Positions 27,485 through 37,592 of a stretch of DNA of 64,000 nt are shown here, piece by piece. The notes under the pieces were generated by a model. The model did no database searches and was not told the DNA's origin. It saw only the letters and a list, made by a program, of their open reading frames with translations. Each line of letters starts with the position of its first letter. Position 1 is the first letter of the stretch. A program made the position numbers and the translations under genes. The stretch is from Ramlibacter aurantiacus (GTDB taxonomy: Bacteria > Pseudomonadota > Gammaproteobacteria > Burkholderiales > Burkholderiaceae_C): positions 1,178,001 to 1,242,000 of the forward strand of contig NZ_JAEQNA010000001.1 of the NCBI RefSeq assembly GCF_016722895.1. Direction: 5' to 3'.

Positions 27485-28242
27485 GTCGCGTCTTTTCTAT
27501 GTTGGATCTTGTGCCCGCGGTTGGTGACCGGCACCGGGGCGGTGGCCATTTTCCTCGGCCGCTTGAAGGGACTGCCCATCAGCCGCACGCCGCGGACGCG
27601 CTTGACCGCGACGACGAAATACACGGCGCCGAAGATCGGCCACCAGCGTTCGCCCAGGCGGTCCATCCACTCGTAGCGGGCCAGCCATTTTTCGGTCGAC
27701 AGCGCCGGCCTCCAGCAGCCGAAGCGACCGGCTTCGACCTCGAAATTGAGCAGCCGCAGCCAGTCGCGCAGCCGGCGAGAGCCGATGAATTCGCCGGCCT
27801 CCGGCAGGAACTCGTGCCCGAAGCCCAGCTTTTGCAACGCGCGAGCCCTGCGCTGACGCAAGCCCCACAGGCTCGCCGGATTGAGGCCGCTGATCACCAC
27901 CTTGCCGTCGGGCACCAACACGCGCTCGACTTCACGCAGGGTGGCGTGCGGATCCAGGCTCAGCTCGAGCGAATGGGGCAACACCACCAGGTCCAGGCTG
28001 TTGGCCTCGAACGGCAGCGCATGCGACTCGGCGACCAGGTGCGGGCGAAGGCCACGGGCCTGCTCATCGGGCTGCAGGCCCAGCCAGCGGTGTGGCATGC
28101 GGTTGCTGCGCAAGGCCTCGATATCGGGCAGGCCCAGTTGCAGCGCGTGGTAACCGAAGATGTCGCTCACGGTACCGTCGAATGCGGCCTGCTCCCAGTC
28201 CCGAAGGTACCGGCCGGGAGGGGTGTCCAACCATTGCTGCAT
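27481..28242 (-). CDS. Class I SAM-dependent methyltransferase (YafS-like)
   Basis: This protein of about 253 residues has a methyltransferase-type core: [20 protein letters not shown] is the post-I region, and [15 protein letters not shown] follows. The start is taken as ATG 28242 ([13 protein letters not shown]). An ATG at 28263 would overlap the gloB start codon on the opposite strand. It is coupled to rnhA by a four-base overlap. In E. coli the equivalent gene also lies between gloB and rnhA; its substrate is not established. The canonical glycine-rich motif I is weak here. Confidence 0.8.
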   Translation of the reverse strand: MQQWLDTPPGRYLRDWEQAAFDGTVSDIFGYHALQLGLPDIEALRSNRMPHRWLGLQPDEQARGLRPHLVAESHALPFEANSLDLVVLPHSLELSLDPHATLREVERVLVPDGKVVISGLNPASLWGLRQRRARALQKLGFGHEFLPEAGEFIGSRRLRDWLRLLNFEVEAGRFGCWRPALSTEKWLARYEWMDRLGERWWPIFGAVYFVVAVKRVRGVRLMGSPFKRPRKMATAPVPVTNRGHKIQHRKDAT

Positions 28243-28245
28243 TCC

Positions 28246-28251
28246 TATAAT
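28246..28251 (+). promoter_or_regulatory. TATAAT -10 box immediately before gloB
   Basis: A perfect TATAAT lies 10 bases before the gloB ATG at 28262. If used, transcription would start about four bases from the start codon, giving a leaderless or near-leaderless mRNA. No strong -35 is seen at the usual spacing. Confidence 0.4.
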
Positions 28252-28261
28252 CCGCTCGCTC

Positions 28262-29035
28262 ATGAACTTGATTCCCCTGCCCGCCTTCCAGGACAACTAC
28301 TTGTGGCTGTTGCAAGACGGGCGCAGGGCCTTGGTGGTGGACCCCGGGGACGCCGAACCGGTGTTCGCCGGGTTGCAGCGGACTGCCGCGCAGCTTGAAG
28401 CGATTCTAGTCACGCACCACCATGCGGACCACACGGGTGGCGTGGCCGCGCTGCGCGAGGCCACCGGTGCGCAGGTGCACGGGCCTTCGAACGAAAAGCT
28501 CCCCGAGCCGGTCCATCGCGTCGCCCCCGGCGACACGCTACCAGTGCTGGGACTGGCGTTCCAGGTGATCGCCGTGCCCGGCCACACCGCCGGCCACATC
28601 GCCTACTACGCCCCCGATGTCGACGGCCGGCCGCTGCTCTTCTGCGGCGACACGCTGTTCTCGGGTGGCTGCGGCCGGCTGTTCGAGGGCACGCCGGCCC
28701 AGATGCTGGCATCGCTCGACGCCCTGGCCGCGCTGCCGGCCGACACACGGGTTTGTTGCGCCCACGAATACACGCTGTCCAACCTGCGCTTCGCCCTCGC
28801 CGTCGAGCCGGACAACGCCGAGTTGCAGCGCTACGCCCGCGCCTGCGAGGCGCAACGCGCCAGGGGCGAGCCCACCTTGCCCTCCACCATCGGCCAGGAG
28901 CGCCAGATCAATCCCTTCCTGCGCACCCGCGAGCCCGCCGTGGCCCGGGCCGCCCAGGCCTACAACGGCGTCGACCCGTCCGACGAGATCGGCGTGTTCG
29001 CCGCCATCCGGCAATGGAAGAACGACTATCGATGA
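28262..29035 (+). CDS. gloB: Hydroxyacylglutathione hydrolase (glyoxalase II)
   Basis: This 257-residue metallo-beta-lactamase-fold enzyme hydrolyses S-lactoylglutathione to lactate and glutathione, the second step of methylglyoxal detoxification. The metal-binding motif is THHHADHTGG, with other ligands in PGHTAGH, FCGDTLFSGGCGR and CCAHEYT. The start MNLIPLPAFQDNYLW is typical. It is divergent from the methyltransferase, and its stop overlaps the mltD start by ATGA. No Shine-Dalgarno is visible before the start. Confidence 0.96.
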   Translation: MNLIPLPAFQDNYLWLLQDGRRALVVDPGDAEPVFAGLQRTAAQLEAILVTHHHADHTGGVAALREATGAQVHGPSNEKLPEPVHRVAPGDTLPVLGLAFQVIAVPGHTAGHIAYYAPDVDGRPLLFCGDTLFSGGCGRLFEGTPAQMLASLDALAALPADTRVCCAHEYTLSNLRFALAVEPDNAELQRYARACEAQRARGEPTLPSTIGQERQINPFLRTREPAVARAAQAYNGVDPSDEIGVFAAIRQWKNDYR

Positions 29036-30627
29036 GAAGAACTCTGCCGCTGGCCGTCCTGGCCTCGACACTGTGGCTGGCCGGATGCGCCAGCGTTCCG
29101 GGTGAGCAGGCGGCGCCCCCGGTCGCCGCGGCGAACATGGATCTCGAGGGCCCCGCCCCCGCGACGCCCGCGACGCCATCCATCCGCCCCGCCCCCACCG
29201 TGCCGGTGCCGGTGCCGGCGACGCAGGCGCCCCCCTTGCGCGCGCTCCCCGGCGCCGAGCCGCTGCGGCCGATCACCGTGGCCGAGCTGGCCTCGGATAA
29301 CGTGGCCACGATGGAGCCACCGGCCGACCTGTGGCAGCGCATCCGCTCCGGATTCAAGCTGCCCGATCTCGAAGGCGGCCTGGTGCGCCAGCACGAGCAG
29401 TGGTACTCCAGCCGGCCCGACTACATCCAGCGCATGACCGAGCGCTCGCGCAAGTACCTCTTCCACATCGTCGAGGAACTGGAGCGTCGTGGCATGCCCA
29501 CCGAACTCGCGCTGCTGCCCTACATCGAGAGCGCCTTCAACCCGCAGGCCGTCTCCAGCGCCCGGGCGGCGGGCATGTGGCAGTTCATGCCGGCCACGGG
29601 CATCGACTTCGACCTGCGGCAGAACATGTTCCGCGACGACCGCCGCGACGTGCTGGCGTCCACCCGCGCGGCGCTCGACTATCTGCAGATGCTGCACAAC
29701 ATGTTCGGCGACTGGCACCTGGCGCTGGCGGCCTACAACTGGGGCCAGGGCAATGTGGGGCGTGCGATCCAGCGCAACCAGCGGGCCGGCCAGGGCACCT
29801 CGTACACCGAGCTGCACATGCCCACCGAGACGCGCCACTACGTCCCCAAGCTGCAGGCGGTCAAGAACATCGTCTTCAACCCGGACAACTACCGCACCGA
29901 GCTGCCGGTCATCGAGAACCACCCGTATTTCCAGGAAGTGGACATCACGCGCGACATCGACGTCGAACTCGCGGCCAAGCTGGCGGACGTGCGGCTGGAA
30001 GACTTCAAGGCGCTCAACCCGTCGCTGAACCGGCCGGTGATCCTGGCCGCCGGCACGCCGCAGATCCTGCTGCCCTGGGACAACGCCAAGGTCTTCCGGA
30101 CCAACCTCGCCGCCTACACGGCCGGGCAGTACGCCAGCTGGACCACGTGGACCGCCCCGGCGACCATGAGCGTGGGCGAAGCAGCCCGCCGCGTCGGCAT
30201 GAGCGAGGCCGATTTCCGCAGCGTCAACGCCATCCCCCCGCGCATGCTGATCAGGGCGGGCTCCGTGGTGCTCGCACCGCGCAGCGAGACCGTGCGAGCC
30301 GACGTTCCGGGCCGCGTGGCGGACAACGCCCAGCTGCACCTGGCCCCCGAGGTGCTCACCCGCCGCACGGTGGTGAAGGCGCGCAAGGGCGACACCGTGA
30401 CTCGCCTCGCCGCTCGTTATCGCCTCAAGGCATCCGATGTCGCCGATTGGAACGACCTGGCCGCCAGCGCCGCGCTGAAGACCGGGGCATCGGTGGTGCT
30501 GCACCTGCCGGTTCGCGCCACGTCGGGCCGCCGCGCCACAAGCACCGCCCGCAGCAGCCGGAAGGCCGCCCCGGCGCAGGCGCGCAGCTCCAAGAAGGTC
30601 GCGCCGCGCGTCGCCCGGGGGAGGTGA
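29032..30627 (+). CDS. mltD: Membrane-bound lytic murein transglycosylase D with LysM domains
   Basis: This 531-residue outer-membrane lipoprotein cleaves peptidoglycan glycan strands. The signal peptide ends in a lipobox LAGC (C19). A proline/alanine-rich linker runs to about residue 85. The SLT domain has the catalytic Glu166 in LPYIESAFNP and GMWQFMPATG. Two LysM-type modules follow at about residues 370-420 and 445-500. An alanine/arginine-rich tail ends the protein. It is coupled to gloB by overlapping stop and start, tighter than in E. coli, where the genes are only neighbours. Confidence 0.93.
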   Translation: MRRTLPLAVLASTLWLAGCASVPGEQAAPPVAAANMDLEGPAPATPATPSIRPAPTVPVPVPATQAPPLRALPGAEPLRPITVAELASDNVATMEPPADLWQRIRSGFKLPDLEGGLVRQHEQWYSSRPDYIQRMTERSRKYLFHIVEELERRGMPTELALLPYIESAFNPQAVSSARAAGMWQFMPATGIDFDLRQNMFRDDRRDVLASTRAALDYLQMLHNMFGDWHLALAAYNWGQGNVGRAIQRNQRAGQGTSYTELHMPTETRHYVPKLQAVKNIVFNPDNYRTELPVIENHPYFQEVDITRDIDVELAAKLADVRLEDFKALNPSLNRPVILAAGTPQILLPWDNAKVFRTNLAAYTAGQYASWTTWTAPATMSVGEAARRVGMSEADFRSVNAIPPRMLIRAGSVVLAPRSETVRADVPGRVADNAQLHLAPEVLTRRTVVKARKGDTVTRLAARYRLKASDVADWNDLAASAALKTGASVVLHLPVRATSGRRATSTARSSRKAAPAQARSSKKVAPRVARGR

Positions 30628-30643
30628 CCCCCCTGCGGAAGTG

Positions 30644-30679
30644 CCGGCTTCGCCTCCCCTTCGGAGCCGGCGAAGCCGG
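30644..30679. repeat. Perfect 11-bp palindromic hairpin downstream of mltD
   Basis: Arms ccggcttcgcc (30644-30654) and ggcgaagccgg (30669-30679) are perfect, with a 14-base loop containing ccccttcgg. No T-run follows on either side, so it is not a classic terminator. It lies in a 182-bp gap between convergent genes and resembles REP-like extragenic palindromes. Confidence 0.6.
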
Positions 30680-30809
30680 TTCTGCGGCGGCACCGGAAGG
30701 GCCGGCCACCGCACGCCGGCCGCTGCGCGCCAGCCTCTGTGGGTCGCCCGTGCGCAGAGCGTGGTGGTGTTTGCGAACGGCCTGATCGCGTCGGCCGTTT
30801 CTGTCGCTG

Positions 30810-31268
30810 CTATTGCAGCGGCTCTTTCAGCGCCTTGGGAATAGGCAGCGGCAGGACCGCGATGCCTTCTTCCAGCAAGGCCTGCGTGTCTTCGGCGCTG
30901 GCCTGGCCGCGGATGCCGCGCTCCTGGGCCTCGCCATAGTGCATGCGCCGGGCTTCCTCGGCGAAACGCTCACCCACGTCCTCGGTGGAGGCCAGCACCT
31001 GGCGAACCATCTTGAGGTAGGCCGCCTGCAAGGCCGCAGGGGTGGGCGCGACGGCTTCGGTCCCGGGCGTGGGGGCCGGGGCCGAAGCCTTGGGTTCGGG
31101 CGCCCCGAAGTTCAGGCGCGGCGCGCTGGGCAACTTGGCGACCTGGGTGTCGCCGCACAGCGGGCACTCGAGCAGGCCCCGCTGCAGCTGGTCCTGGAAG
31201 TCGTCTTCGGAGCCGAACCAGCCTTCGAACGCGTGGCTGGACGAGCATTGGAGGTTGAGCACCTTCAT
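30810..31268 (-). CDS. DUF1178 family protein
   Basis: This 152-residue cytoplasmic protein starts MKVLNLQCSSSHAFEGWFGS at 31268, the usual DUF1178 N-terminus. A CPLCGD segment with the earlier cysteine gives a zinc-ribbon-like pair. A proline/alanine-rich linker lies at about residues 62-80, followed by a helical C-terminus with RMHYGEAQERGIRGQAS, a conserved family motif. Its start overlaps the NUDIX stop by four bases. Function not established. Confidence 0.9.
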   Translation of the reverse strand: MKVLNLQCSSSHAFEGWFGSEDDFQDQLQRGLLECPLCGDTQVAKLPSAPRLNFGAPEPKASAPAPTPGTEAVAPTPAALQAAYLKMVRQVLASTEDVGERFAEEARRMHYGEAQERGIRGQASAEDTQALLEEGIAVLPLPIPKALKEPLQ

Positions 31269-31864
31269 GGCAGGGAAGATTGTGCCTGCCAATCCAAAAC
31301 CCAAGAACCGGAAAGGACCTGTTGCAGCCACAGGGCGCCGACCAGCGTCTTCGCGTCGGTGATGCGGCCGTCGCGGCAGCCGGCCATCAGTTCCTCGGGC
31401 GTCGCGGTGACGACTTCAAGGAACTCGTCCGCGTCAAGCTTGGCCGGGCCACGGCTCAGGCCGCGGGCGAACCAGATCGCGATGAACTCGGTGGCGTAGG
31501 AGATCACCGGGTGCAACTGGCCCGCACGCGCCCACTCGCGGGCGGTGTAGCCGGTTTCCTCCAGCAGTTCGCGGCGGGCGCAGGCCAGTTCGCCCTCGCC
31601 CGGGTCGAGCTTGCCCGCCGGGAACTCGGTCATCACCTGCCCGATGGGATGGCGCCACTGGCGCTCCATCACCAGCCGGCCATCGTCGAGCAGCGGAATG
31701 ACCATGACCGCGCCAGGATGCACGACGTACTCGCGCGTGGCCTGCGATCCGTCGGGCAGGCGCACCGTGTCGCGCACCACGTGCAGGAAGCGGCCGCGCA
31801 GCAGTTCGTCCTGCTGCAGGGTGTGCTCGACCAGATGGGGGTCAGCCGGTTTCGCGGGGTCCAT
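31265..31864 (-). CDS. NUDIX hydrolase (ADP-ribose pyrophosphatase-like)
   Basis: This 199-residue enzyme has the Nudix box GKLDPGE ... RELLEETGY at about residues 95-117, which binds metal and cleaves nucleoside diphosphates linked to another group. The pattern AVMVIPLLDDGRLVMERQWR before the box and ISYATEFI after it resemble ADP-ribose pyrophosphatases. The start ATG 31864 lies 23 bases inside the end of the DUF2818 gene, so the two are coupled; the frame opens further upstream without family residues. The substrate is inferred. Confidence 0.9.
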   Translation of the reverse strand: MDPAKPADPHLVEHTLQQDELLRGRFLHVVRDTVRLPDGSQATREYVVHPGAVMVIPLLDDGRLVMERQWRHPIGQVMTEFPAGKLDPGEGELACARRELLEETGYTAREWARAGQLHPVISYATEFIAIWFARGLSRGPAKLDADEFLEVVTATPEELMAGCRDGRITDAKTLVGALWLQQVLSGSWVLDWQAQSSLP

Positions 31865-32162
31865 GCCGGTGCTTGAAGAGATAGCGCCAGACGAAGCCGG
31901 GGAAGGCCAGGGTGAGGAACAGGGCGCCGGTGATGGCATAGAACTCCCACCCCTGCGGCGCGATCTGGCCGGCGCGGCGCTCCAGCAGCAGCCCCACGGC
32001 ACCGACCACGAAGTACAGCACCACCAGCTCGAGCAGGCGCAGCGCCAGGCCCTTGGGCCGGCGCAGCGGGAACAGGCCGAACAGCCGCTGTGTGACGAAC
32101 GGCAGGTTGGCCGCCGCCAACGCCAGCACAATCACCAGCCAGATCGCCGCGCTCTGCGACAC
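31842..32162 (-). CDS. DUF2818 family membrane protein
   Basis: This 106-residue protein has three predicted membrane helices: AIWLVIVLALAAANLPFV, LLELVVLYFVVGAVGLLL and EFYAITGALFLTLAFPGFVW. The last ends in a basic tail. It directly follows nuoN (21 bp gap), as is usual for DUF2818 in betaproteobacteria, which suggests a link to complex I or its assembly. No catalytic motif is seen. Its end overlaps the NUDIX gene. Confidence 0.88.
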   Translation of the reverse strand: MSQSAAIWLVIVLALAAANLPFVTQRLFGLFPLRRPKGLALRLLELVVLYFVVGAVGLLLERRAGQIAPQGWEFYAITGALFLTLAFPGFVWRYLFKHRHGPRETG

Positions 32163-32183
32163 GTCCGAAGCCCTCCGCGCCGG

Positions 32184-33671
32184 TCAGCCGGCCAGCGTGC
32201 GCAGGACCGCGTCCGCGCACAAGGCCATCAAGCCGCCGGGGAGGATGCCCAGGATCAGGACCAAGGCACCATTCAACGTGAGCACCGCCCGGACGTCGGC
32301 GGGGGCCGACACGGTGGTGGCGGTGAGCGGCGCATCGAAGTACATGACCTTGACCACGCGCAGGTAGTAGAACGCGCCGATCAGCGACAGCATCACCGCC
32401 ACCACCGCCAGCCCAATGTGGAAGGCCTGGCCCGAGGCCACCAGGGCCTGCAGCACCGTGAGCTTGGCGTAGAAGCCGACCAGCGGCGGCACCCCGGCCA
32501 GCGAGAACATGCACACGGCCATGATTCCGGCGTAGAGCGGGCTGCGCTGGTTCAGGCCCGACAGATCGCTGATCTCCTCGCTCTCGAAGCCCTCGCGGGC
32601 CAGCAGCAGGATGACGCCGAAGGTGGCCAGGGTGGTCAGCACGTAGGTGACCACGTAGAACATCGACGCGCTGTACGCGTACTGCGCGTTGGCGGTGCTG
32701 CCGTTCACGAAGCCCGTGGCCAGGCCCAGGATCACGAAGCCCATTTGCGCGATGGTCGAATAGGCCAGCATGCGCTTGAGGTTGGTCTGGGCGATCGCCG
32801 CGAGGTTGCCGACGAGCAGGGAGCCCACGGCGAGCACGATCAGCATCTGCTGCCAGTCGATGGCCAGCGGCATCATGCCCTCCACCAGCAGGCGGATGGC
32901 GATGGCAAAGGCCGCCAGTTCGGGGGCCGAGCCGATCAGCAGCGTGACGGCGGTTGGCGCTCCCTGGTAGACGTCGGGCACCCACATGTGGAACGGCACC
33001 GCACCCAGCTTGAACGCGAGCCCCGCGACGATGAACACCAGCCCGAAGACCAGCACCTCGTGGCGGATGCGGCCGCTGGCGATGGCCTGGAACACCTGGT
33101 CCAGGTCGAGCGAACCGGTGGCGCCATAGAGCATGGACAGCCCGTAGAGCAGGAAGCCCGACGCCATGGCGCCGAGCACGAAGTACTTCATGGCGGCTTC
33201 GGTGGCATTGGCGTTGTCGCGGCGCAAGGCGACCAGGGCATAGCTCGACAAGGTGAGCAGTTCCAGGCCGAGGTAGATGACCAGGAAGTTGCTGCCGGAA
33301 ATCATGACGAACATGCCCAGCAGCGAGAACAGCGACAGCGTGAACAGCTCGCCGCCACGCAGCATGTCCCGGTCGGCCGCATAGGGGCGGCCGTAGACCA
33401 GCGTCACCAGCACGGCCACGGCGGCGAACGCCTTCAGCCAGTTGCCCAGCGGATCGCTCACCACCATGCCGCCGAAGGCGTAGATGGTCTGGCCTTCGAG
33501 CGCGAACTCGACGCACAGCCAGGTGACCCCCACCAGCGTGGCCACCGTGAGGCCATAGGTGAGGTTGCGCAGGCGCGTCTGCACCCCGAGGTCGATCAGC
33601 GCGATGGCGCAGCTCATGACCAGCAGCAGGATTTCTGGCGCGGCGACGTAGAGACTGAGGGTATCTAGCAT
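32184..33671 (-). CDS. nuoN: NADH-quinone oxidoreductase subunit N
   Basis: This 495-residue membrane subunit of complex I is one of three antiporter-like proton-pumping units. It has about fourteen hydrophobic helices and the conserved segments [19 protein letters not shown], with the key lysine, and [12 protein letters not shown]. It is the last subunit gene of the operon and is followed by DUF2818. Confidence 0.97.
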   Translation of the reverse strand: MLDTLSLYVAAPEILLLVMSCAIALIDLGVQTRLRNLTYGLTVATLVGVTWLCVEFALEGQTIYAFGGMVVSDPLGNWLKAFAAVAVLVTLVYGRPYAADRDMLRGGELFTLSLFSLLGMFVMISGSNFLVIYLGLELLTLSSYALVALRRDNANATEAAMKYFVLGAMASGFLLYGLSMLYGATGSLDLDQVFQAIASGRIRHEVLVFGLVFIVAGLAFKLGAVPFHMWVPDVYQGAPTAVTLLIGSAPELAAFAIAIRLLVEGMMPLAIDWQQMLIVLAVGSLLVGNLAAIAQTNLKRMLAYSTIAQMGFVILGLATGFVNGSTANAQYAYSASMFYVVTYVLTTLATFGVILLLAREGFESEEISDLSGLNQRSPLYAGIMAVCMFSLAGVPPLVGFYAKLTVLQALVASGQAFHIGLAVVAVMLSLIGAFYYLRVVKVMYFDAPLTATTVSAPADVRAVLTLNGALVLILGILPGGLMALCADAVLRTLAG

Positions 33672-33691
33672 AGGGATTGCACCTGGCCCGG

Positions 33692-35164
33692 TCAGAGCTT
33701 GGAGTTGGCCACGTGCCGCAGGAACTCGGCCACCGACACGTCCATCACGTCGGTGAAGGGCTTGGGATAGATGCCCATGAACAGCACCGCGATGGCCAGC
33801 ATGCCCAGCATGAGGAATTCACGCGGATTGATGTCGGTGAGGTTGCGTACGTCGTCGTTGGCCACGGGGCCGAGATAGACGCGCTTGAACATCCACAGCG
33901 TGTAGGCGGCGCCGAAGATCAGCGCGGTCGCGGCCGCGAGCCCGAGGCCGAAGTGCGCCTGGGTGGCGCCCAGGATGACCATCCACTCGCCGACGAAACC
34001 GGCGGTGGCCGGCAGGCCGCAGTTGGCCATGGCGAACAGCAGCGCGAAAGCGGTGAAGTTGGGCATGGTGTTGACCACCCCGCCGTAGCTGGCGATCTCG
34101 CGTGAGTGGACCCGGTCATACAGCACGCCGATCACCAGGAACATGGCGCCCGACACGAAGCCGTGCGCGATCATCTGCACCAGGCCGCCGGCGACGCCCA
34201 GCGGATTGAAGATGAAGAAGCCCAGGGTCACGAACCCCATGTGCGCCACCGACGAATAGGCCACCAGCTTCTTCATGTCCTGCTGCACCAGCGCCACCAG
34301 GCCGACGTAGATCACGGCGATGATCGACAGGGCGATCATCAGCCAGGCCCATTCGCGCGAGGCATCGGGCGCGATCGGCATGGAAAAGCGCAGGAAGCCG
34401 TAGGCACCCAGCTTCAGCATGATCGCGGCCAGCACGGCCGACCCGCCGGTGGGCGCCTCCACGTGCACGTCGGGCAGCCAGGTGTGCACCGGCCACATCG
34501 GCACCTTGACCGCGAAGGCCGCGAAGAATGCGAAGAACAGCAGCGTCTGCACGTTGGCCGGCAGCGGCAGGCGGTGCCACTCGAGGATGTCGAAGCTGCC
34601 GCCGGAGGCCCAGTACAGGTACACCAGCGCCACCAGCATCAGCAGCGAGCCGAGCAAGGTGTAGAGGAAGAACTTGAAGGCGGCGTAAATCTTCCGTGGA
34701 CCGCCCCAGATGCCGATGATCAGGTACATCGGGATCAGCGTGGCCTCGAAGAAGACGAAGAACAGCATCGCGTCGAGCGCGCTGAAGACGCCGATCATCA
34801 GCCCCGACAGGATCAGGAACGCGCCCATGTACTGGTTGACGCGCTCGGTGATCGCCTCCCAGGCGGAGATCACGACGATCAGCGTGATGAAGGCCGTGAG
34901 CAGCACGAACCACAGCGACAGGCCGTCCACGCCGAGCAGGTAGTTGATGTCGAAGCGCGGGATCCAGGAGGAGCGCTCGACGAACTGCATCTGCGCGGTG
35001 CCGGGGTCGAAGCCGGTGTAGAGCGGCAGCGTGACGAGCAGGCTGATGATGGCGCCGATCAGCGCGATCCAGCGCACGGTGCGAGCCTGCTCCTCGCGGC
35101 CCATGGCGAGCAGCAGGCTACCGAATGCGATCGGCGTCCAGATCGCAAGGCTTAGAAAACCCAT
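33692..35164 (-). CDS. nuoM: NADH-quinone oxidoreductase subunit M
   Basis: This 490-residue membrane subunit of complex I is antiporter-like. The signatures [20 protein letters not shown] and [18 protein letters not shown] give the conserved lysine and histidine regions, and [19 protein letters not shown] carries the conserved glutamate in TM5. It starts at ATG 35164, 13 bp after nuoL. The length is normal. Confidence 0.97.
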   Translation of the reverse strand: MGFLSLAIWTPIAFGSLLLAMGREEQARTVRWIALIGAIISLLVTLPLYTGFDPGTAQMQFVERSSWIPRFDINYLLGVDGLSLWFVLLTAFITLIVVISAWEAITERVNQYMGAFLILSGLMIGVFSALDAMLFFVFFEATLIPMYLIIGIWGGPRKIYAAFKFFLYTLLGSLLMLVALVYLYWASGGSFDILEWHRLPLPANVQTLLFFAFFAAFAVKVPMWPVHTWLPDVHVEAPTGGSAVLAAIMLKLGAYGFLRFSMPIAPDASREWAWLMIALSIIAVIYVGLVALVQQDMKKLVAYSSVAHMGFVTLGFFIFNPLGVAGGLVQMIAHGFVSGAMFLVIGVLYDRVHSREIASYGGVVNTMPNFTAFALLFAMANCGLPATAGFVGEWMVILGATQAHFGLGLAAATALIFGAAYTLWMFKRVYLGPVANDDVRNLTDINPREFLMLGMLAIAVLFMGIYPKPFTDVMDVSVAEFLRHVANSKL

Positions 35165-35177
35165 TTTTCTTCTTCTC

Positions 35178-37253
35178 CTATCGGCCCAGCCACATCGACC
35201 AGGGCTCGACGAACCAGGTCAGGAGCACGAACAGCCCCACGATCATGGCCAGCGCGTAGTGATACAGAAAGCCGGTCTGCAGCCGGCGTGCCACAGCGGC
35301 GAACATGCCGACCACGCGGGCACTGCCGTTGACGGCCGCGCCATCGATGATGGCCTGGTCCCCGCCCTTCCACAGTGCGATGCCCAATCCGCGCGCGGCA
35401 CGGGCGATGATCTGCTCGTTGATCCAGTCCATGTAGTACTTGTTGTCCAGGAGCTTGTAGACCAGCCCGGACCGGGCCTTGATCGCCGCCGGCAGCGCCG
35501 GGTTGACCAGGTACATGTACCCCGCCAGCGCCACGCCGGCCGCGGCCAGCCAGAACACCGGCGTCTGGAAGCCGTGCAGCGCCATGGCTACCGGGCCGTG
35601 CCAGATCTCCGCCAGGCGCGCCATCGCCGGATGGCGGGCAGCATCGACCGCGATGGCGTCCTTGAGGAAGTCGCCGAACAGCATCGGCCCCATGGTCAGG
35701 AAGCCGATCACGACCGACGGAATGGCCAGCATCACCAGTGGCAGCGTCACCACGCCGGGCGATTCATGCGGCTTGTCGTGGCCATGGTCGTCGTGGTGAA
35801 CCGGGTCGCCATGCGCGGAGACATCGGGCTCTTCATCGGAGAAGTGCGCATGGTGGGCGTCGGGGTTCTGGTCGTAGCGCTCCTTGCCGTGGAAGACCAG
35901 GAAGTACATGCGGAACGAATAGAACGCCGTGACGAACACGCCGGCCATCACCGCGAAGTAGGCGAACTGCGCACCCCACAGGTTGCTCAGGTGAGCGGCC
36001 TCGATGATCGAGTCCTTGGAGTAGAAGCCCGAGAAGAACGGCGTGCCGATCAGCGCGAGCGAGCCCACCAGCGAGGTCAGCCAGGTGATGGGCATGTACT
36101 TGCGCAGCCCGCCCATGTAGCGGATGTCCTGGTTGTGGTGCATGCCGATGATCACCGAGCCGGCCCCCAGGAACAGCAGCGCCTTGAAGAAGGCATGCGT
36201 CATCAGGTGGAACACCGCGACCGAGTAGGCCGACACGCCCAGCGCCACGGTCATGTACCCCAGCTGCGACAGCGTGGAGTAGGCGACCACGCGCTTGATG
36301 TCGTTCTGGATGATGCCGAGGAAGCCCATGAACAAGGCCGTGATCGCGCCGATCACCAGCACGAACGACAGCGCCGTGTCGCTCTGCTCGAACAGCGGCG
36401 ACATGCGCGCCACCATGAAGATGCCGGCCGTCACCATGGTGGCTGCGTGGATCAGCGCCGAGATGGGCGTGGGGCCTTCCATGGAATCGGGCAGCCACAC
36501 ATGCAGCGGGAATTGCGCGCTCTTGCCCATGGCACCGATGAAGAGGCAGATGCAGATCACCGTGATCAGCATCCAGTCGGTGCCGGGGAAGCCCTGGCTG
36601 GCCAGCTCGGGCACGCGGGCGAAGGTCTCGGCGTAGTCGAGCGTGCCGGCGTAGGCGACGATGAGGCCGATGCCCAGGATGAACCCGAAGTCGCCCACCC
36701 GGTTGACCAGGAAGGCCTTCATGTTGGCGAAGATCGCGGTGGGCTTGTTGAACCAGAAGCCGATCAGCAGGTAGGAGACCAGGCCCACCGCCTCCCAGCC
36801 GAAGAACAGCTGCAGGAAGTTGTTGCTCATCACCAGCATCAGCATGGAGAAGGTGAAGAGCGAGATGTAGGCGAAGAAGCGGTTGTAGCCCTCGTCCTCG
36901 GCCATGTAGCCGATGGTGTAGATGTGCACCATCAGCGACACGAAGGTCACCACGCACATCATCATGGCCGTGAGCCCATCCACCAGGAAGCCGACCTCCA
37001 TGCGCAGCTCGCCGATCGTCATCCAGGTGTAGATGGTGTCGTTGAAGCGCGCGCCGTCCATGGCCACGCTCCACAGCGTCATGGCCGACAGCACGAAGGA
37101 CACGAGCACGCCCAGGATGGTGAGCGTGTGCGCACCCCGGCGGCCCAGCCAGCCGCCGCCGAAGGTGGTGCCGAAGATGCCGGCCAACAGCGAGCCCGCC
37201 AGCGGGGCCAGCGGTATGGCGAGCAGGGTCGATGCAGAGAGGGTCTGACTCAT
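35178..37253 (-). CDS. nuoL: NADH-quinone oxidoreductase subunit L
   Basis: This 691-residue subunit has an antiporter-like core plus the long lateral helix at the C-terminus, which couples distal proton channels. The conserved LFFGWEAVGLVSYLLIGFW (E154) and AMGKSAQFPLHVWLPD (K244) are present. A soluble loop at about residues 460-500 is strikingly histidine-rich (nine His in 30 residues, e.g. DPVHHDDHGHD), between two hydrophobic helices. The start is ATG 37253. It is followed by nuoM and preceded by nuoK. Confidence 0.97.
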   Translation of the reverse strand: MSQTLSASTLLAIPLAPLAGSLLAGIFGTTFGGGWLGRRGAHTLTILGVLVSFVLSAMTLWSVAMDGARFNDTIYTWMTIGELRMEVGFLVDGLTAMMMCVVTFVSLMVHIYTIGYMAEDEGYNRFFAYISLFTFSMLMLVMSNNFLQLFFGWEAVGLVSYLLIGFWFNKPTAIFANMKAFLVNRVGDFGFILGIGLIVAYAGTLDYAETFARVPELASQGFPGTDWMLITVICICLFIGAMGKSAQFPLHVWLPDSMEGPTPISALIHAATMVTAGIFMVARMSPLFEQSDTALSFVLVIGAITALFMGFLGIIQNDIKRVVAYSTLSQLGYMTVALGVSAYSVAVFHLMTHAFFKALLFLGAGSVIIGMHHNQDIRYMGGLRKYMPITWLTSLVGSLALIGTPFFSGFYSKDSIIEAAHLSNLWGAQFAYFAVMAGVFVTAFYSFRMYFLVFHGKERYDQNPDAHHAHFSDEEPDVSAHGDPVHHDDHGHDKPHESPGVVTLPLVMLAIPSVVIGFLTMGPMLFGDFLKDAIAVDAARHPAMARLAEIWHGPVAMALHGFQTPVFWLAAAGVALAGYMYLVNPALPAAIKARSGLVYKLLDNKYYMDWINEQIIARAARGLGIALWKGGDQAIIDGAAVNGSARVVGMFAAVARRLQTGFLYHYALAMIVGLFVLLTWFVEPWSMWLGR

Positions 37254-37283
37254 GGGGTTCTTGTTGTTGCTCGGCTCGGCTTC

Positions 37284-37592
37284 TCAGCCCTTGAGCGCGT
37301 TCAGTTCTTCGACGTTGATGTTCGACTTGTTGCGGAACAGCAGCACCAGGATGGCCAGGCCGATGGCCGACTCGGCCGCCGCCACCGTGAGGATGAAGAA
37401 CACGAAGACCTGGCCGTGCATGTCGCCCAGGTAGTGGGAGAAGGCGACGAAGTTCATGTTCACGGCCAGCAACATGAGCTCGATGGCCATGAGCAGCACG
37501 ATCAGGTTGCGCCGGTTCATGAAGATGCCCACGACCGACAGCGCGAACAGGATGCCGCCCAGCGACAGGTAATGACCGAGTGTGACGCTCAT
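37284..37592 (-). CDS. nuoK: NADH-quinone oxidoreductase subunit K
   Basis: This 102-residue, three-helix membrane subunit carries the two conserved glutamates of the proton path, in [12 protein letters not shown] and the [11 protein letters not shown] helix. The start overlaps the nuoJ stop by four bases. The length is standard. Confidence 0.97.
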   Translation of the reverse strand: MSVTLGHYLSLGGILFALSVVGIFMNRRNLIVLLMAIELMLLAVNMNFVAFSHYLGDMHGQVFVFFILTVAAAESAIGLAILVLLFRNKSNINVEELNALKG

